Shown: positions 63,828-64,000 of the stretch, in pieces
Numbering within the stretch: the first letter of the stretch is position 1
How the letters are laid out: every line of letters begins with the position of its first letter
NCBI GenBank assembly: GCA_963678465.1
Contig: OY782858.1
Span: 2,976,001-3,040,000, forward strand
Direction of reading: 5' to 3'
Source: Paludibacter sp963678465
GTDB taxonomy: Bacteria; Bacteroidota; Bacteroidia; Bacteroidales; Paludibacteraceae
Length of the DNA: 64,000 bases
Notes under the pieces: generated by a model
What the model saw: only the letters and a program-made list of their open reading frames with translations
The model's database searches: none
Told to the model about the DNA's origin: nothing
Position numbers and translations under genes: made by a program

Positions 63828-63876
63828 AAAACAAAATCAGATAAATAATCTATAAATCATTTTTTTTGTAATAGCT

Positions 63877-64000
63877 ATGCAAGAAATCAAATTTTACAGC
63901 GGAGAGAATATTCCGTTGGAGCTGCACAAAGTACGCATTGTGCAAAAACTCAATTTAGTACCTATCGAACGCCGTCTCGAAGCGCTTTACGAAGGCGGTT
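63877..64000 (+). CDS. tnaA: Tryptophanase-like beta-eliminating lyase, 5' end only
   Basis: The first 41 codons, running off the right edge: MQEIKFYSGENIPLELHKVR and, after it, VQKLNLVPIERRLEALYEGG. The PLEMHKVRIVQKL-like opening is that of the tryptophanase branch found in Bacteroidota (PLP enzyme cleaving tryptophan to indole, pyruvate and ammonia). The closely related tyrosine phenol-lyase cannot be excluded, because the PLP-binding Lys and substrate-pocket residues lie outside the window. Confidence 0.72.
   Translation, partial: MQEIKFYSGENIPLELHKVRIVQKLNLVPIERRLEALYEGG

Overview
The window is a piece of an AT-rich Bacteroidota chromosome, most likely order Bacteroidales. The evidence is gene content (a GldJ/GldK-type SUMF1-fold protein of the gliding/type IX secretion group, DUF5686 and DUF3078 families, the purH-mreBCD-PBP2 order, KorAB, CydAB, tryptophanase) and promoters of the Bacteroidetes form TAnnTTTG in place of a sigma70 -10 box. 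CydAB together with a ferredoxin-linked 2-oxoacid oxidoreductase and tryptophanase suggests an anaerobe that tolerates traces of oxygen. I recognised no rRNA, tRNA, CRISPR array or intact transposase.

Layout. 1-5.3 kb (minus): purH, then the rod-shape genes mreB, mreC, mreD and the start of PBP2, which leaves the left edge. 5.5-11.5 kb (plus): a CDGSH iron-sulfur protein and a three-gene RND efflux system (adaptor, pump, outer-membrane channel), followed by a small antisense membrane protein. 11.9-16.6 kb: galK-galM facing a secreted GH20 hexosaminidase. 16.7-26.5 kb: spoT, xerD, a DUF5686 outer-membrane protein, proC, an XRE-cupin regulator with an acyl-CoA synthetase, and upp. 26.7-34.2 kb: argH, an SRPBCC protein, pyrE, yraN, a ribbon-helix-helix protein, rmuC, a DUF3078 protein, an HD phosphohydrolase and tag. 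34.3-38.3 kb: an arginine/citrulline/ornithine catabolic operon, then a membrane-GNAT fusion. 38.4-50.6 kb (minus): cydAB, recQ, tig-clpP-clpX, a small beta-barrel protein and typA. 50.7-62.2 kb: a cysteine desulfidase-like protein, rplS, a 5'-nucleotidase, a GNAT, cdaA-folP, the GldJ-like protein, asnS and korAB. 62.2-63.6 kb: an accessory patch. 63.7-64 kb: the start of tryptophanase.

How the genes connect. Most of the window is housekeeping: envelope growth (Mre/PBP2), proteostasis (trigger factor, ClpP, ClpX), stress signalling (SpoT, and CdaA for c-di-AMP), and nucleotide and amino-acid metabolism. A deiminase-family hydrolase, a CtlX-type citrulline hydrolase and RocD make an apparent arginine-to-glutamate-semialdehyde route that bypasses carbamoyl phosphate; proC, elsewhere in the window, can take the product on to proline.

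The part that departs most from ordinary content is 62.2-63.6 kb. About 100 bases covering the last codons and terminator of korB occur twice (near 62182-62293 and 63466-63576), at about 89 percent identity. They bracket about 1.17 kb holding five exact-period 42-bp GC-rich repeats bounded by 9-base inverted repeats, a 21-codon remnant resembling the start of a DUF6261-type protein, and an orphan lipoprotein gene with its own terminator. Next to it, the tryptophanase gene has a promoter-like box followed by an intrinsic-terminator-like hairpin before its start codon, which suggests an attenuated leader or a small RNA.
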